A stretch of DNA of 54,767 bases, from NCBI GenBank assembly GCA_904377855.1, contig CAJFGS010000018.1, forward strand, positions 1 through 54,767, written 5' to 3'. Made by a program: the position numbers and the translations under genes. Shown piece after piece: positions 54,679 to 54,767 of this stretch (positions are counted from its first letter, which is position 1; each line of letters begins with the position of its first letter). The stretch comes from Candidatus Avimonas merdigallinarum (GTDB lineage: Bacteria > Bacillota > Clostridia > Oscillospirales > Acutalibacteraceae). Under the pieces are notes generated by a model. That model saw only the letters and a list, made by a program, of their open reading frames with translations. It was not told where the DNA came from and did not search any database.

Positions 54679-54767
54679 TCAAACATTTTGTACAGTGAAA
54701 GATTCAAAGAAAGCAGCAAGTTTTTCTTTGGGAGAGAGCCAGGCCAAGGGGCGCATAGGAAAGTTGT
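54679..54767 (-). mobile_element. C-terminal end of an integrase-type transposase, cut by the window edge
   Basis: The minus strand from the edge reads NFPMRPLAWLSPKEKLAAFF, then ESFTVQNV and TGA (54679-54681). The N-x-P-x-R-x-L-x-W-x-S-P pattern is the ending of integrase-core (DDE) transposases. The element's end may begin at TGTAGGTTTGTC (54669 on). The 54491-54668 stretch after ligA has no gene. The family cannot be fixed from 28 residues. Confidence 0.5.

Overview
The window looks like a chromosome segment of a Gram-positive, endospore-forming anaerobe of the class Clostridia, most like the Oscillospiraceae/Ruminococcaceae. The evidence is sporulation genes (spoVM, yunB, gerW/ytfJ), a PASTA-domain kinase with its PP2C phosphatase, remA, AAGGAGG-type ribosome binding sites, reverse rubrerythrin with a PerR-type regulator, and a biotin-dependent carboxyl-transfer cluster. 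The family assignment is an inference from gene content and order. No rRNA, tRNA or CRISPR array was seen.

About 1-12.4 kb is a mosaic accessory region. It opens with two genes truncated head to head at about position 500: a surface protein on the minus strand and a YIP1 membrane protein on the plus strand. A sugar-type ABC transporter cluster with a DUF5696 lipoprotein follows (1.1-5.3 kb). Next come a large exported protein with two zinc-ribbon-like motifs (5.6-8.2 kb) and a series of gene fragments: a 5'-truncated permease, an orphan conjugative-element-type sigma factor, an ORF that appears to fuse an HTH_16 start to the tail of a uroporphyrinogen-decarboxylase-like protein, a three-repeat surface protein without its beginning, and the right end of an IS3-family element.

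From 12.4 kb the backbone is mostly intact. It holds purL (minus), alr and an AraC regulator (plus), a Thr/Ser-rich membrane-anchored protein (minus), an AT-rich small membrane protein beside a C-terminal fragment of a second rubrerythrin, perR-revRbr, a ppa-pncA-pncB NAD salvage operon, and rpmB (all minus). On the plus strand follow a site-2 protease with scpA-scpB-ytfI-ytfJ-dac-rluB, then a three-gene module resembling transcarboxylase (12S-, 1.3S- and 5S-like subunits).

The last 18 kb matches the conserved Bacillus yloC-spoVM order: yicC, remA, gmk, rpoZ, priA, def, fmt, yugP, rsmB, rlmN, prpC, prkC, rsgA, thiN, a 47-residue membrane protein, spoVM, then yunB and ligA. This block links nucleotide supply, replication restart, translation start and rRNA modification to Ser/Thr kinase signalling and spore coat assembly. 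The right edge cuts into what looks like an insertion sequence on the minus strand.
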